A DNA stretch of 64,000 nucleotides from Anaeramoeba flamelloides (lineage: Eukaryota > Metamonada > Anaeramoebidae), in NCBI GenBank assembly GCA_027625915.1, contig JANTQA010000042.1, forward strand, positions 129,001 to 193,000, written 5' to 3'. Under the pieces are notes generated by a model. The model worked only from the letters and a program-made list of their open reading frames with translations, ran no database searches and was not told the DNA's origin. Shown here in pieces: positions 48,130 through 60,074 of this stretch (its first letter is position 1; each line of letters starts with the position of its first letter). The translations under genes were made by a program, and so were the position numbers.

Positions 48130-48420
48130 TGATAAGAATAAAATAAAAACAAAATCATGTGATATGTGTAAAAAAATACAATAACTTAGAAATAGATGAA
48201 GATATCGATCATTTTTTATGGAATTGCCAGTTCTATGAAAAAAATCGAAAAATCTGGATTAAAGAATTAATACAAATTAACAAAAATATTTTGAATAATA
48301 TCAAAGATATTATTCAAAATATAGATTCATTATTCATCTTATCATTGGTTAATGATAAAGAAAATTATGATTCTCTGTTAAAATTTCTAATCAAAAATTT
48401 GAAATTAGGGGAAGCGCTGT
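48130..48420 (+). mobile_element. Degraded LINE 3' fragment with a zf-RVT-like motif
   Basis: The plus strand encodes KSCDMCKK in one frame and, after a frame change, YNNLEIDEDIDHFLWNCQFY followed by EKNRKIWIKELI in another. Cys-x2-Cys ... Glu-Asp-x-x-His-Phe-x-x-x-Cys with a following basic and Trp-containing helix is the pattern of the zinc-binding region after the reverse transcriptase of many LINEs. No reverse transcriptase motif survives nearby, so this is a dead 3' fragment. The stop is just before GTAGAGTGCCGTAGAGTGCC, a short direct repeat. Confidence 0.45.
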
Positions 48421-48735
48421 AGAGTGCCGTAGAGTGCCATTTTTTTTTTACTTTAGAAATAAACCGAAAATTTATTAAAATTTTCAGTTTATTTCTAAAG
48501 TAAAAAACCTAACAAAATCTATCGATTTTCCAAATAAACAGAAAACTCAAGAAAACCTAACGGCGCTTTTCCAAAATTCAAAAGAATAGAGAAAAATCAA
48601 AAAATTCCACTCAATTCTTTTAAATTCTGGAAAAGCTAACTACAGTTTTTTTTAAATTCAGTTATAAACAGAAAATTAAATTTTTTTTTAGTTTATTTCT
48701 TAAATTAAAAAAAACCTAACAGCTGTAAGAGGAAA
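48418..48735. repeat. Series of hairpins downstream of the LINE-like fragment
   Basis: Two clear inverted repeats follow one another: ACTTTAGAAATAAACCGAAA with its complement (about 48450-48506) and CTTTTCCAAAATTCAAAAGA with its complement (about 48568-48639). A weaker third pair spans 48660-48712. AAAACCTAAC recurs three times at the outer edges (48506, 48554 and 48711 region). The arrangement may be the structured tail of the LINE-like element or a small foldback element. Confidence 0.5.
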
Positions 48736-49900
48736 TTGATTTCCTCACTTAAAAATATATATAAAAAAAAGATAACTGTTTTTCTTTTGAAAAAATAGAA
48801 ATTGAGTAAGAAGAAAAAATAAACCTCTTCAAGTTTTGTAAATCAAACATATAAAAAAGAATCCCTTTTCTCTTCACTGAAGTTCCCTAAATTAAAATGA
48901 CCATTTTAATGGATTAATAAACCAAAAAAATCCCCACATAAATTTAATGGCCAATTCTAAAAAAATTTGGAATCATCATTTAAATAGAAAAAAAGTGAAA
49001 AAACCTGATTACTATAAGACGAAACTCACTTTTAAAAAAAGATTTTAAGTAGTGAATTATTGTTTTTCAAAGTTTCATCCCTTTTTCACATTTTAGAAAA
49101 ACTCAAAATTTAACATATTTTTAAAAAATTTTAAAACAAATGATTTTCTTTGAAGAATAAAGAAATCTTATTATGTACGAAGGAAGTATACACCAAAATA
49201 CACTTTTAGAATAAAAATACCAAAGTATTGTAATAAAACAGTATAAAAAGTTATTTATTATAAAAAAATTAAAAATAATTATTTTAAACTAAAAAAAAAT
49301 ATAATACACCTATTAGAGAAAGAACAGTCCCAATCAATTTTTTTCTATTTATAGAAATAAAAAAAATATTAATAAAAAAACAAGCCATAAATATCATAAA
49401 TTCTCCCAAAATAATAATTTAAAACCTGTAAAATTCAACTAAAAACTCTGACAGAAATACTTTTTAATTTGATTATTTTATCTATTTACAAAAAAATTAT
49501 CTTTTTTGTTGATGTTTGAATTTTTTTTTACAGGATTTTTGTTTTTTAAAAACTGTTTTTTATTTTTATTTGTTTATCAGTTAAAACCTGAATTGAAATA
49601 ATTGATGAAGTTAAGGATTTTTTTTGTTATGATTTACATTATGGGATTCTTCCAAAATCAAATGGGTATAATTTTTTTTTTTTTTTTTTTTTTTTTTAGA
49701 GAGGGAGGTATGATTACTAATATTATAGGATTTTATTTTTTTTTTGAAAAAGTTGTTTAAATTGTTTTTTATGGATAATTTCTTTGTTTTAATCATCATC
49801 TTTTTCTTATAGACTAGATAAAAAATTAACAAGATAAGATGAAAAAGAAAAGGGGAAAAATAATTTAATTATGTTCTCTGAGAATATTTTAAAATCCATT

Positions 49901-50446
49901 TCACTCAAAGGGGCCCAGCCAAAAATGAAAAAGTCACTTTATTTTTAAGAATCAACCAAACTTAGATTGTTTAGAAATACGAAAAATAATAAAATTATTA
50001 TAAGAGTCCATAATTATAAAAGAAACCCCTGAAAAATCCATAAATTTCAAAAAAAAATAATGTTAAAAAATTTTTTGGGTTACCCATTCATTGGAACGTC
50101 TCGTGCAAAATTCTCAATTTCTTTAGGAAATTAAAATCGTTGATAATAAGATTTTTTACTTGTAAATGTATGAATTTTAAAAGAACATACCAAGCTTAAA
50201 TTTTCTTAATGTTTATTTGGTTTTTCAAACATTTTTTTTTTCAAAGTTAATTTTTAAAAAAAAAAATAAAAAAGAAGAAAAAAAAAAAAAAAAAGCAAAA
50301 AGCAAAAAACAAAAAAAACAAAATTTTGCAAAATGAGAAAAAATGATTTTGATCTAAAAAATGAAAATCTTAGTTTAATAAGAGTAATGAATTAAACTCA
50401 TAGAATATCTTCTATTTCTTCAATAAAACTAGGCCCCTTTGACTGA
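49901..50446. mobile_element. Family H TIR element
   Basis: Ends TCACTCAAAGGGGCCCAG (49901) and CTAGGCCCCTTTGACTGA (ending about 50446) form an ~18 bp inverted repeat with two mismatches, bounding ~546 bp. The right half contains a block similar to family C (polyA run, AAAAAGCAAAAAGCAAAAAA and TTTGATCTAAAAAATGAAAA), so it may be a C-type element with different termini or carry a captured part of one. Confidence 0.55.
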
Positions 50447-51184
50447 AAAAGAGTTAACATTATAATTATTTTATTATATTGATTAATTTAAATTATTTTT
50501 ATTTCTTTAAAAATCTTTAAAAAAGTGGGAAATAATAATAAAACCCATTAGAAATTTTAATCTTTGGGGTTTTAGCAACTCACTTAAAAAAAAAAAAAAA
50601 TTAATTTAAAAAAAAAGTTCCAATCCAAGTTACTACCAAAAATTAAAAAGCTATTTGGATTTGTACTTTTTTTATTTTTCTCTCTTCCGAAAATTAATTG
50701 AAAAAAATAATTAAAATAAAAAATCTTTATGATTAAACATACAGAAATTTAATTATTTTCTTGAACAATAAAATTTATTTGAATTTATTTTTTGGAATAA
50801 GTCAAATAAAAGAGTGCCAAGATAATTTTCAAATATAAATAACTTTTCTTATTTTTTTATTGTTTTTTTTTTATTGAAATGGTAACTAAATAAACCATTT
50901 TTTATGTATATTTATATCGTTAATTTAATAAAAAATGATCTTTATTAGATAATAATCAACTGATTATGTGTATTCTTGATTGTTTTTGTAGTAGAAATAA
51001 TTTATAAAGTTTGTTTTTAAGTACCAAATATAAAAAATAGAAGAACCTTGAATTCTGAAAAGATCGAAATGAACTGAATTAAATTTTTTTACAAAAAATA
51101 GAATTCTAAATGTATTATTATTTACATTTTTCATTCATTTTAAAGATTGGAATAAGGGGGGGATAACTTGTAGTAATTATTTTA

Positions 51185-51383
51185 CAGTCATTTCCACGTT
51201 TAAGGTACAAATTTTCAACGAAATTTAAGGAACAATAAAAATCTCAAATTAGAGCACACAATTTGGAATTTTTTTTTTTTTACAATTTATTTTAGTAGAA
51301 TCTGAATTTTGTGTCGTAATTTCAGATTTTTATTGTGACTTAAATTTCATTGAAAGTTTGTACCTTAAAAGTGGAACTGACTG
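51185..51383. mobile_element. Family B palindromic TA-flanked element, copy 3
   Basis: 199 bp: CAGTCATTTCCACGTTTAAG at the left end, the complement ending AAGTGGAACTGACTG at 51383, with TA on both sides (51183-51184, 51384-51385). A few substitutions relative to copies 1 and 4. Confidence 0.82.
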
Positions 51384-52428
51384 TAATTTAGATAAAATTA
51401 ATTGTTTTAATCAAATAAGTTATCTTTAAATGATTTTTGTAACTTTCAAAATTTGTCTCATACATTGATCAGAATAAATAAAATAAAAATTTAAGCAAGA
51501 ATTATTTATTTTTTATTTTGAATCAATTTTATAAATCTAGGGAAAGAGAATCGGAAAGGCACAAAGAGAAAGATGAAATTAACAATAAAAAAATTGTAAC
51601 AAAATAAATAGTAGACTAAATTGTTTAACCAAAACGCACCCAATTTACCAATTTTAACATCAAAAAAGATATTACCAAATATTGATAATGAAAGTCAACC
51701 AAAATTTGTTTTGTAATTTCTGTGTTACTTGAACAAAATGAATTAATATACGAGAAGTATTTTGATTAAAAGAAAAAGTGGATTTGAAAAAAAAAAAAAA
51801 AAAATAATAGATAAAAAAAAGAAGCAAAAAACTCAAAAACAACTTTATTTTTTTTTTTTTTATTTTTAAACCTTGTACATTCGTCCTTGCGAATTTTCTT
51901 TTCTTTATCCTTTTTTCTTCCAATCAAAAATAAACAGATCTAAAAGGGTTGTATTTTATATTTATTTTTATTTTTATTATTATTATTATTTTTATTAAAG
52001 ATCCCCACTTCTTATTCAACTATTAACTCAGGCAATTATACCCATTGTTTCAAAAAGCAGAAATATATTTTTCTTTTTGAGTGATTTAAATATCAAACGA
52101 CCAAGAAAAATATATTACTTATTATCTCAAATTCACTCAAATAATCGCAGATATTTATACTATTTAACTTCCCCCCAAAAAAAAAAAAAAAAAAAAAAAA
52201 AAAGTGTTAAAACCAATAATAATAAATAATTACAAACATTACAAAAATAATGTATTAAAATGGTTTTTTGTATTTATTCAATTTTTTATTTTATTTTATT
52301 CATTATCATTAATTATAAAATTCTTTGTTAAAAAAATTGCATTCGCGAAAAAAAAAAAAAAAAAAACAATGAACATTAATTTATATAACCGTAATAGCAT
52401 ATACATGCAAATATACCCCCAGATTAAA

Positions 52429-55400
52429 TTAATTTTGTTCTTCTTGATTCGAATCTATTTTACATGCTTTTACAAACACCAATTTTTTATTTTCTGTATC
52501 TATTTGATAAATTAATAATTTGGGTTCTGGTGAAATTAAAAAAAATTGGTTTTTATTTGTCTGGTCAAATCCACATATTCGAGGAATTTTCGCTTCTAAA
52601 TTGAGTTTACCAAAGGATTTTCCATTTTTTAAGTTGACAACATGAATTGTCTCATGATTACTTGTGATCAACATAAATTCATCATTGACTAAAAAGGAGA
52701 TATTGTATATTTTTGCATTCCTCGTGCCTCTTCTGTATTCCTTCCACACCTTTTGGGGCTTGTTATCTAAATCAAATATTCTGACCAATGTACCAATTTT
52801 TGAACATGTTGCTAGATAATTATTTTCTAAACTAAAAGTTAAATACGAAATTGGGTTCTTATGACATTTTATGGAATAAAGCTTTTCAAATTGATTTAAA
52901 TCATAAATTTCCACAGTTTTCTCCTTTGGAAACGCTAAATAATTTGAATTCGTTTCTGAAAGAGCTAAAATTGGATTGCCCTGTACACCCTTTGGTATTG
53001 TCCCAATCAATTCAAAATCCGGTATTTCATATATGTGTATTTTTTCAAAACAATTCACAATAAATCTTGTTTTGTTATGCTCCATAGAGAGGATGGTATT
53101 ATCAAATGATAATTCTGTTTTTGTTGGTATTTTGGGATTATATAATATTATCTTCCGTGGGGAAAGAGTAGGTTCTTTGCCAGTACCCTAAAAATTTTGT
53201 TGTTGTCAAATAAAATAATAATAATAAAAAAAATTGAAAAAAAAATTAATATATTTCCATCCGAACGCTAATCAAATGTGCAAAAATTGATGTCTTAATA
53301 TTTGAAGTTTTTTTATTAAAATTTGCCATTCTTTAAATTGTTGTTTTGAATTTTTGAATTTGTTTCATCAAAAATAAGATTGTTTTAAATATTAACACGT
53401 AAGAAATTTTTTTCTAAGATCCTCTGCGGTGCCGTAAAATTTTGTAATGATGTATATAGCCGAATTAAAAATGTGAGGACTTTTTTAAAACGTTTTTTAA
53501 GTTTTCTGCTTTAAAAAAATGAAAAATTTTTCAGAATCAAAACTTTTTGAGAGTTTTCTATTTTAATAAAGTTTGTGACCAGCCTTTAAATGTGAAGAAG
53601 AGGTTGGAGGAGGAAAAAAACAATTTTTGAAAAAAAAATCTACACTTTATTTAAACAGAAAACTTTAAATTCCGGCAAAACATAACATAACTCTGAAATT
53701 TTTTTCAAAAACAAATCTCTAAATTTTTGTATTTTTAAAATACACTCATCTAATAAACACTATTATACATAACAATTTTGAAAAATATTTACAACTTTAT
53801 TAGATATTACTGGGAATTGAATAAAAAAATGAAAATTTTGAGTAATATATTTTATTCATTTTTAATTGTAAAATTTTTGAATTTTTTATTTGACTTAGTG
53901 GAGAGATTATTTTAATCTATTTTTTTTTGAATATCTAAAAAAATTCATATTTTTCAATTTTAAAAACAAATATTTCAATCTTAAAATATCGTTAAATTAA
54001 ATTGAAAAAATGATTTTTTTTCTGTTTTTGGAAAATTTTTTATCATTTTATTTTTTTTTTCATATTTGAGTTTTTATATATACTGATCTATTCAAATCCA
54101 TGTAATAAACTTTTTATTCAATTTCCATTTTTGTAAATCTATCAACTCAACTTTTCAAACAATTCTTTAGGAGGAATATTTCAAAGATCAATTAATTTTA
54201 TAAAGTTTCTTAAGATTTAAAGCAATAAAATATTTTATTCAGAGCTTACGGGTAAAAATATGTAAAATGGAAAGTGTTGTGAAAATTATCAAGTACCATC
54301 TTGAATTTATCAGTATTCCCTATTTTTTTTTCTGCAAATTGTTTTAATGTTTATTGTTTTTTCATTCTTAATGTTCGATCTAAAGTTCATTCATTCTAAC
54401 TAATTTCAAAAAAAAAAAATACAGTCAGTTCCACTTTTAAGGCACAAACTTCAACGAAATTTAGGGCACAAAAAAAATCTCAAATTAAGGCACAAAATTC
54501 AGATTCTAGTAAAATAAATTGTAAAAAAAAATTCAAATTTTGTGCCTTAATTTGAGATTGTTTTGTGCCTTAAATTTCGTTGAAAGTTTGTGCCTTTAAA
54601 AGTGGAACTTACTGTACTCTAAAAATATGTGTTTTTTTTCAAAAGTCGGTAATTTTGAAAAATGGGGTATTCGAATCTTAATGAGTCTAATAGAAAATCT
54701 TTTCAAAATAACATAAAATTATCATAGCTTTGAAAAAAATAATTTATAAAAGATGTATAACTGAAATCCAATGTATAGTATTGGCTAACTTTAATTTTCA
54801 GAATTTATTTTTTCATTGTGGTGAAGTAAAAAAAAAAAGTCTTCACTTTTTTCAAATAGTCGTATTAGAAATTTTTTTTTTTTTTGTATTTCATAGGGAC
54901 AAAAAAACCAATTTTTATACTTGACAAAATTTCAGTTCGGTTTGGAACGTCGGTAGATTAAAATTATGAAAAGAAATCAAATTCTTTTTTATTCATTACA
55001 AGATCTTTTGACAGGAAGTAATTAGCTGAATTCGATCTTCTTTGTAAAAAAAGAATCTCTCGATTTATTTCGGAAAAAACAGGTGTATGTATTCTTTCAG
55101 TTTGTTCATTTGTTTGGTTGTCAAGAGATTAATTGTTGATTTTCTCTAAGAATTTATTTAATTCTAACCACCAAGATTTCTTCTTGTTTTCGTTGGATCA
55201 TATTTAGACGTTTAAAAATATGGTGTAACAGAAATCTGTCCTGTTGATCTTGAGCTGAAAATCTATAATTTTTTTTTTTGTTAACTCTTGTCTCATATTT
55301 TATGATTTGTTAATTGTCCAGTGCCTTTTTTTTATTTGGGTCGTTCCTGTGTTCGACACAGATCGGTTCACCAAGAAATCAACAAACGAACCAAGGGACG

Positions 55401-55656
55401 AATAAAAACAATACCAAACAAAAAAGGAAAGTTAAATGTTACTTACAACAAAAGCAATTAAAATTTTTTTTATTGACAAGAATTCAACGAGCCTTATTTC
55501 TCCGATCCTTCCATTCCAAATAGACTCAAGTGGGTTTATACGATATATTTTTACACCTTCACGGAGGCCAAAAGTCGCATATTCACCTTCACAGATCTTA
55601 AAAAACAAGATTTCTGATTCGAAAAATTTGCTATTATTATCTTCTCGTAAGTTCAT
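52429..55656 (-). CDS. PROPPIN (WIPI/Atg18/WDR45-type) autophagy protein, two exons
   Basis: Exon 1 55656..55447 (70 codons) and exon 2 53187..52429 (252 codons plus stop) give 322 residues. The junction (GTT|GTAAGT; TTTTTAG) joins ILIAFV to GTGKEPTLSPRKIILYNP, matching the 'VGGG..P.FSP.K..IW/YN' signature of the family. The phosphoinositide-binding motif appears as YRRG at residues 222-225 (usual form F/LRRG), followed by NAKIYNISF. Seven degenerate WD-like blades are expected; EYATFGLREGVKIYRINPLE in exon 1 equals the family's first-blade 'CGT..GF.IY...P'. These proteins bind PI3P/PI(3,5)P2 on autophagosomal and endolysosomal membranes. Length and lack of a long C-terminal extension are closest to WIPI3/WIPI4. 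The start is the first ATG after an upstream in-frame non-ATG stretch. Confidence 0.9.
53188..55446 (-). other. Intron of the PROPPIN gene (2.3 kb)
   Basis: GT-AG, phase 0. It contains family B copy 4 (54422-54614). Near its 5' end (about 55340-55405) is a GC-richer stretch with TCGTTCC and GGGACGA in inverted order, of unknown meaning. The rest is A/T-rich. Confidence 0.85.
54422..54614. mobile_element. Family B palindromic TA-flanked element, copy 4
   Basis: 193 bp. Left end CAGTCAGTTCCACTTTTAAG, right end complementary and ending at 54614, TA on both sides (54420-54421, 54615-54616). It is the copy closest to the deduced consensus CAGTCAGTTCCACTTTTAAG, so probably among the youngest. Confidence 0.85.
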
Positions 55657-56822
55657 TTGAGTTGTTGGTTTTTTGTTCAACGAATGTTTTCGAAATGAAA
55701 TTCAAAAGAGTTGAAATATAATTGGTTGGTTCGTGTGGGTTATAAAAATGATACCAAATAATTTTTTAACAAAAATTGAAAAATGATCATTTTGAACCTA
55801 AAAATTTGATTCTTTTTTAAATGAGATGGGGCTTCACCAAATTTAAGAATTCTCTTCTCAACTCCATTTTTTTTGATTGTATTGAGTTGACCATTTTGTT
55901 AATTTTTTTTTACCAGGCTTGTTTTTTCAAAAAACATCAATAGATCACAAGTCTCAAATTTATTTAGAAATTGTCTTTACCAAATAATTTAAGTCATTAG
56001 TTTAACCATAAACTTTTTAAAAGATTATTAATTTGTGGTTTCCATTTTCTTTTCCAAAACCCAATTTTAGAGGTAACTTTCTTCATTAAATTCCAACATT
56101 TTTATGGTTGTTGTACCAAAAAAAATTCTAAAATGGAAAAAAGAATAAAAGTTGTTTTATTTTCGATACAGTTGTCTACAGACAAAATTTCCAAATATTT
56201 TTTTTACTTATTTTTCGACTCATCAAATAAAGAGAACTAAAAGTAAAAATTTTCATACAATTATAATATCTATTTTTAAGACCTTGTAGTCAATTTAACT
56301 TGAATTGGAAAAAACATAACATCAAAAAATCCCAAAAAAGGTCAATTTTATTGAAGATTTACAATTTATTTTTTAAAAATTAAACATTTTTATTTAAATT
56401 GGATTTAAATTGCTGTTTTTAATTCTTTTTTAATACTAATAATGGATTTATTTTATACATATGGTTTTTATTTCCTTAAAATAAACAAATATTCACACAC
56501 AGGCACGTATATATATATATATATACTATTATTTTCAATTAATAAATGAAAATTTTTATTTCAAGTTCCAAAATGTAAATTAATTATTACGACTATAACT
56601 AAATTAACGGAATAAAAATTTTATCTTAGGATTCACTAAGGAAATTTAATTTGTTGCCTAAAAATATCATTTCTAAACGATGTTGTAAAGATCTTTGGAT
56701 TTTCTTCAACTTATTAACAAGAAAAATAATTTGGATATGAAGTAAAAATTTTCATTTTTTAATTGGAAAATAATAGTATATATATATATAGAATATTTGA
56801 ATTTAATGGTCTAGTCATTTAC

Positions 56823-56887
56823 CGTGAATTTGCTCCATACTCAAGTGGTGGCCTGGCATCAAAAAGGGGTATCGTGATATAAACCTT
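56823..56887 (-). other. Possible orphan exon or ncRNA patch
   Basis: A 65 bp stretch is notably GC-richer than its surroundings and is bounded on the minus strand by an acceptor-like TTGAAAG and a donor-like G|GTAAATG. One frame reads KVYITIPLFDARPPLEYGAN, which looks protein-like, but no partner exon could be found on either side. It may be an exon of a small gene, a noncoding RNA or an accident. Confidence 0.2.
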
Positions 56888-57979
56888 CTTTCAAATTGAC
56901 AAAATTCAAATAACAAAAAAAAATTTTCATTAGATCTTTTTGACAAAATGCAATCAAAGAATAACAATAAGTTTAATAGAGTTCTTGAATTCCAAAAAAT
57001 CAAAATTTTAAAAAAATATTCATCTTTTCTCATTTTCTATTTCCAAATGGTTAAATTTCTTTAATTTAAAACAAATTACCATCTCGAAGTTTTCACTCTA
57101 TTTAATTCGATTTAATCGAATTTGTTGTTATTTTGTAATCACTCTAAATTTGACCAAGTAAGGATTGTGTAAAATTCAATCGATAAAATTGACTCATTTG
57201 AAAAATGAAAAAAATGAAAAAAAAAAATCACTGAGATCTTAAAAAGTACCAAAGAGTGACAATTAAAAACTGACATAGTTGTTTTCAAAATTATTATTCA
57301 TAATAATTCTAATTGGAAATTGAGTTACTCTTTGGTTACTTTTTTCTAAAAATACTTTCGTCTTTGGTTGTTAATTTTTGGAGATCGATCATACATCATA
57401 GTTTGATTGGTTTTTGATTGGTGTTAGGTACTCATAAAAATTACTAAAAAAAGTTTTTTCCATTTCAGAAAAAAAAATTTCACCGGTAATGACTTGACCC
57501 TTAAGATTTTTTATTCCTATTTTATAAATAAATTAATTAAAATTTTTTTCCAATAGATCGTTTTTTTTGGGAATTATTACTTGAACTTTGGCATAAACTA
57601 GAATTATCTTCGTGAAAATTCTTCTTTTAATATTGTCTAATATTCTGTTTTGTACACTTTACTAATTGGTATTTTGTTGAATATATTTTCTCGCCCGTTC
57701 TTGACACAAAAATAATTCTAATTACAAGGTATTAACTGATTTTTTGAATTCATTACAATTCCTTTCATCCAAAAAGAGTTCTTAACTTACTCAATATATA
57801 GATTCATAATACATTATTTAAAGGGGGGGAAGTAAAATTAATTGAAAAACCAAATTATAATAGATAGTCGGGAAAAAATACCGGACATGAAAATAATCCC
57901 TGAAAAGATTTTTAATCGTAAATATTAGTAAAATTTTTGTGTAATTTCATTTATCTTTAATCAGATACTTTTTTTATAA

Positions 57980-58270
57980 ATAACCAATTTTTTTATGAGA
58001 TTAGTAATAAACCTACCTAAAGTTCATTAAAGTTTGGTTTCTCTAGAATAGTCAAGTCATTGTTTGATAGCCTAAGTAGATCTATTTTTTTAGAAAAATG
58101 ATAGATTTTAATGGAGTTTTACTAGAGTTTGGAAAATGATAATTTTTATTCTTTGTTTTTTGATTGATTGAATGCTGTTTTGAACAAGTATAATTTGATT
58201 AATCATCATTCTAATAAGTAAGTGAATTATGATTTTAAAAATTTTGATTCTTAAAAACATGATTTGATTC
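57980..58270 (+). repeat. Dispersed repeat family L, copy 2
   Basis: Matches 2230-2530 in the same orientation (AATAAACCTACCTAAAGTTC; 'TTTACTAGAGTTTG'; 'TAATCATCATTCTAA'). Noncoding, ends not defined. Confidence 0.6.
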
Positions 58271-59301
58271 TAAATAAAAGAAATTATACAAAAATTTTAC
58301 TAATATTCACAAATAAAAATCTGGTCAGGGATTCTTTTCATGTACAGTATTTTTTTCACTACTTTATCTTTTGTATTTATTAGAATTGGATAAATTTAAA
58401 ATAAAAATCGACTGTTTTTGTTTTTTTTTCATATTTTATATTGAAATAATGGCAAATTTATTATAATATAAGTGTATTAAAAAATCAAAAAGTCTTATAT
58501 GGTCAAATAAAAGGCGCTATTTTTAAGCTTAATTTAGGTTTTTCTTCTTATTTTAAGAAATAAAATCAAATTTTATATATGGAAACGAAAATTTTATCAA
58601 AAAAATATAAAAAAATTTGATATAAAATTACTGGCAGTTTTTGGAAGTAAATATTTTTAAACAATTTTAATGTTGTATACCTATGCCAAAAATATACAAT
58701 CTGAAAATATTACTATATATCAGATCAATTTTTAAATGTTTTAAATCAAACAATTATAGTTAAAATCGAATAAATATGAATTTTTGAGATAATATGAACA
58801 AATTATAAATCAATTTCCCCTAATTACAGGGTTTTAAATAATAATATATTATATTTTTACGAAATAACATTTTTATTTTCAATTTTTCTTTTTTTTCTTT
58901 TTTTTCTTTTTTTACTTTTTCTTACAACTTATCAAAAAGAAAACAATGTTAACAAATAATTTTTAAAAATTATTCATCAAAAACAAGAAAACCTTGGATT
59001 ATTAAAACAATATAAATATATGCGATATTTCACCATACTTTTTGTCAAAGAATTTATTTATATTTTTTTTTTTTTAATTCCTTTTTTTAAATATCAACTT
59101 TAAAATAGAAAACTAGTCAATTCTTGTAAATAATTTAAAAATTCTACTTTAAATCAATATAATTGATAAATAAAACAAAATTTGACAGTTTGAGACTATT
59201 TTCATTAAACAATAATCATGAAATATATGATTTTACGCTTAATTTTCTGAAAGGGGTAAACAAGTATAAGGATATATAGAGTGAAAATTTACACTTCTTC
59301 C

Positions 59302-59303
<2 letters not shown>

Positions 59304-59343
<40 letters not shown>
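59304..59343 (+). repeat. TA dinucleotide microsatellite
   Basis: About twenty AT units in a row, the longest pure dinucleotide run in the window. On the minus strand it produces a YIYIYIYI frame end, which is not a gene. Confidence 0.9.
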
Positions 59344-59347
<4 letters not shown>

Positions 59348-59539
59348 CAATTAATTTTATTTTTTCCAAACATAATATAAAACCAGATTTAAGTTTCCCA
59401 GTCTTAATATTTTTATAACTAATCATTGTTATCCAAATAAAAGAAAAAAAAATAAAACTTGAAAAAATAAAAATCTCAAAGTCTAAAATGATGAAACAAA
59501 CTGAACAAAAAATAACATATTTAAATTTATTGAAATATC

Positions 59540-59815
59540 TATTAAAATTTATTGTGCGGTCAAATGATAAGATACCATCAACCAATTGTATCTGATTTTT
59601 CAATTAGATAGACTTTAAAATAGCCTTCTATCAACCACCAAAAAAAATTAGATCTAATCAAACAGATTACATAACTGGAAAAAAAAGAAATGAAAACAAA
59701 AAAAAAAAAAGAAACAAAATGAAATATTTTGTAAAATCAAAATTATTTCCAAATTGAATGTAAAAGATGGTATTTTTATTCTTTAAACATTTTGACCGTA
59801 TCCAAATTTTTAGGA
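59540..59815 (-). repeat. Family D element, reverse fragment (subfamily of copy 3)
   Basis: The reverse complement matches 25529-25810: ATCCTAAAAATTTGGATACG at one end, 'GAAATGAAAACAAAA' and 'GATAAGATACCATCAACC' inside. Only about the left half of the element is present. Confidence 0.6.
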
Positions 59816-59898
59816 TTTAGTTTAAATTTTCTTTTCTAATAGCCTCTTAAAATTACCATTTTTTGGCAAAATAAATGAATTACGAAAAATATTCTTAA

Positions 59899-60074
59899 GG
59901 GGCTAATCTCTATTATTTTTGATCCTAAATCTAATTGAGATTGAGAAATATTTTTCACAATTATTTATATTTGAAAATCCATGTTTATTTTCAATGTTAC
60001 ATTAATTTCTAGATAAGGAATCTTAATATAAAAAAAAAGGTCAAAAAAAAAAAACAATAGTAAAGGCTAGTCCC
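59899..60074. mobile_element. TTAA-flanked TIR element, family A, short copy 3
   Basis: Termini GGGGCTAATCTC (59899) and GGCTAGTCCC (ending 60074) are flanked by TTAA (59895-59898 and 60075-60078). At 176 bp it is an internally deleted or otherwise short relative of the 745-763 bp copies; its interior does not obviously match them. Confidence 0.55.

Larger units (their letters stand above)
47003..52428. other. Intergenic region between the 7TM and PROPPIN genes
   Basis: It lies upstream of the 7TM start and downstream of the PROPPIN stop (both on minus). It contains a LINE-like fragment (about 48130-48420), a run of hairpins (48418-48735), family H (49901-50446), family B copy 3 (51185-51383) and polyA/T runs (49673-49697, 52178-52203). 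No other exon could be supported. Confidence 0.6.
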
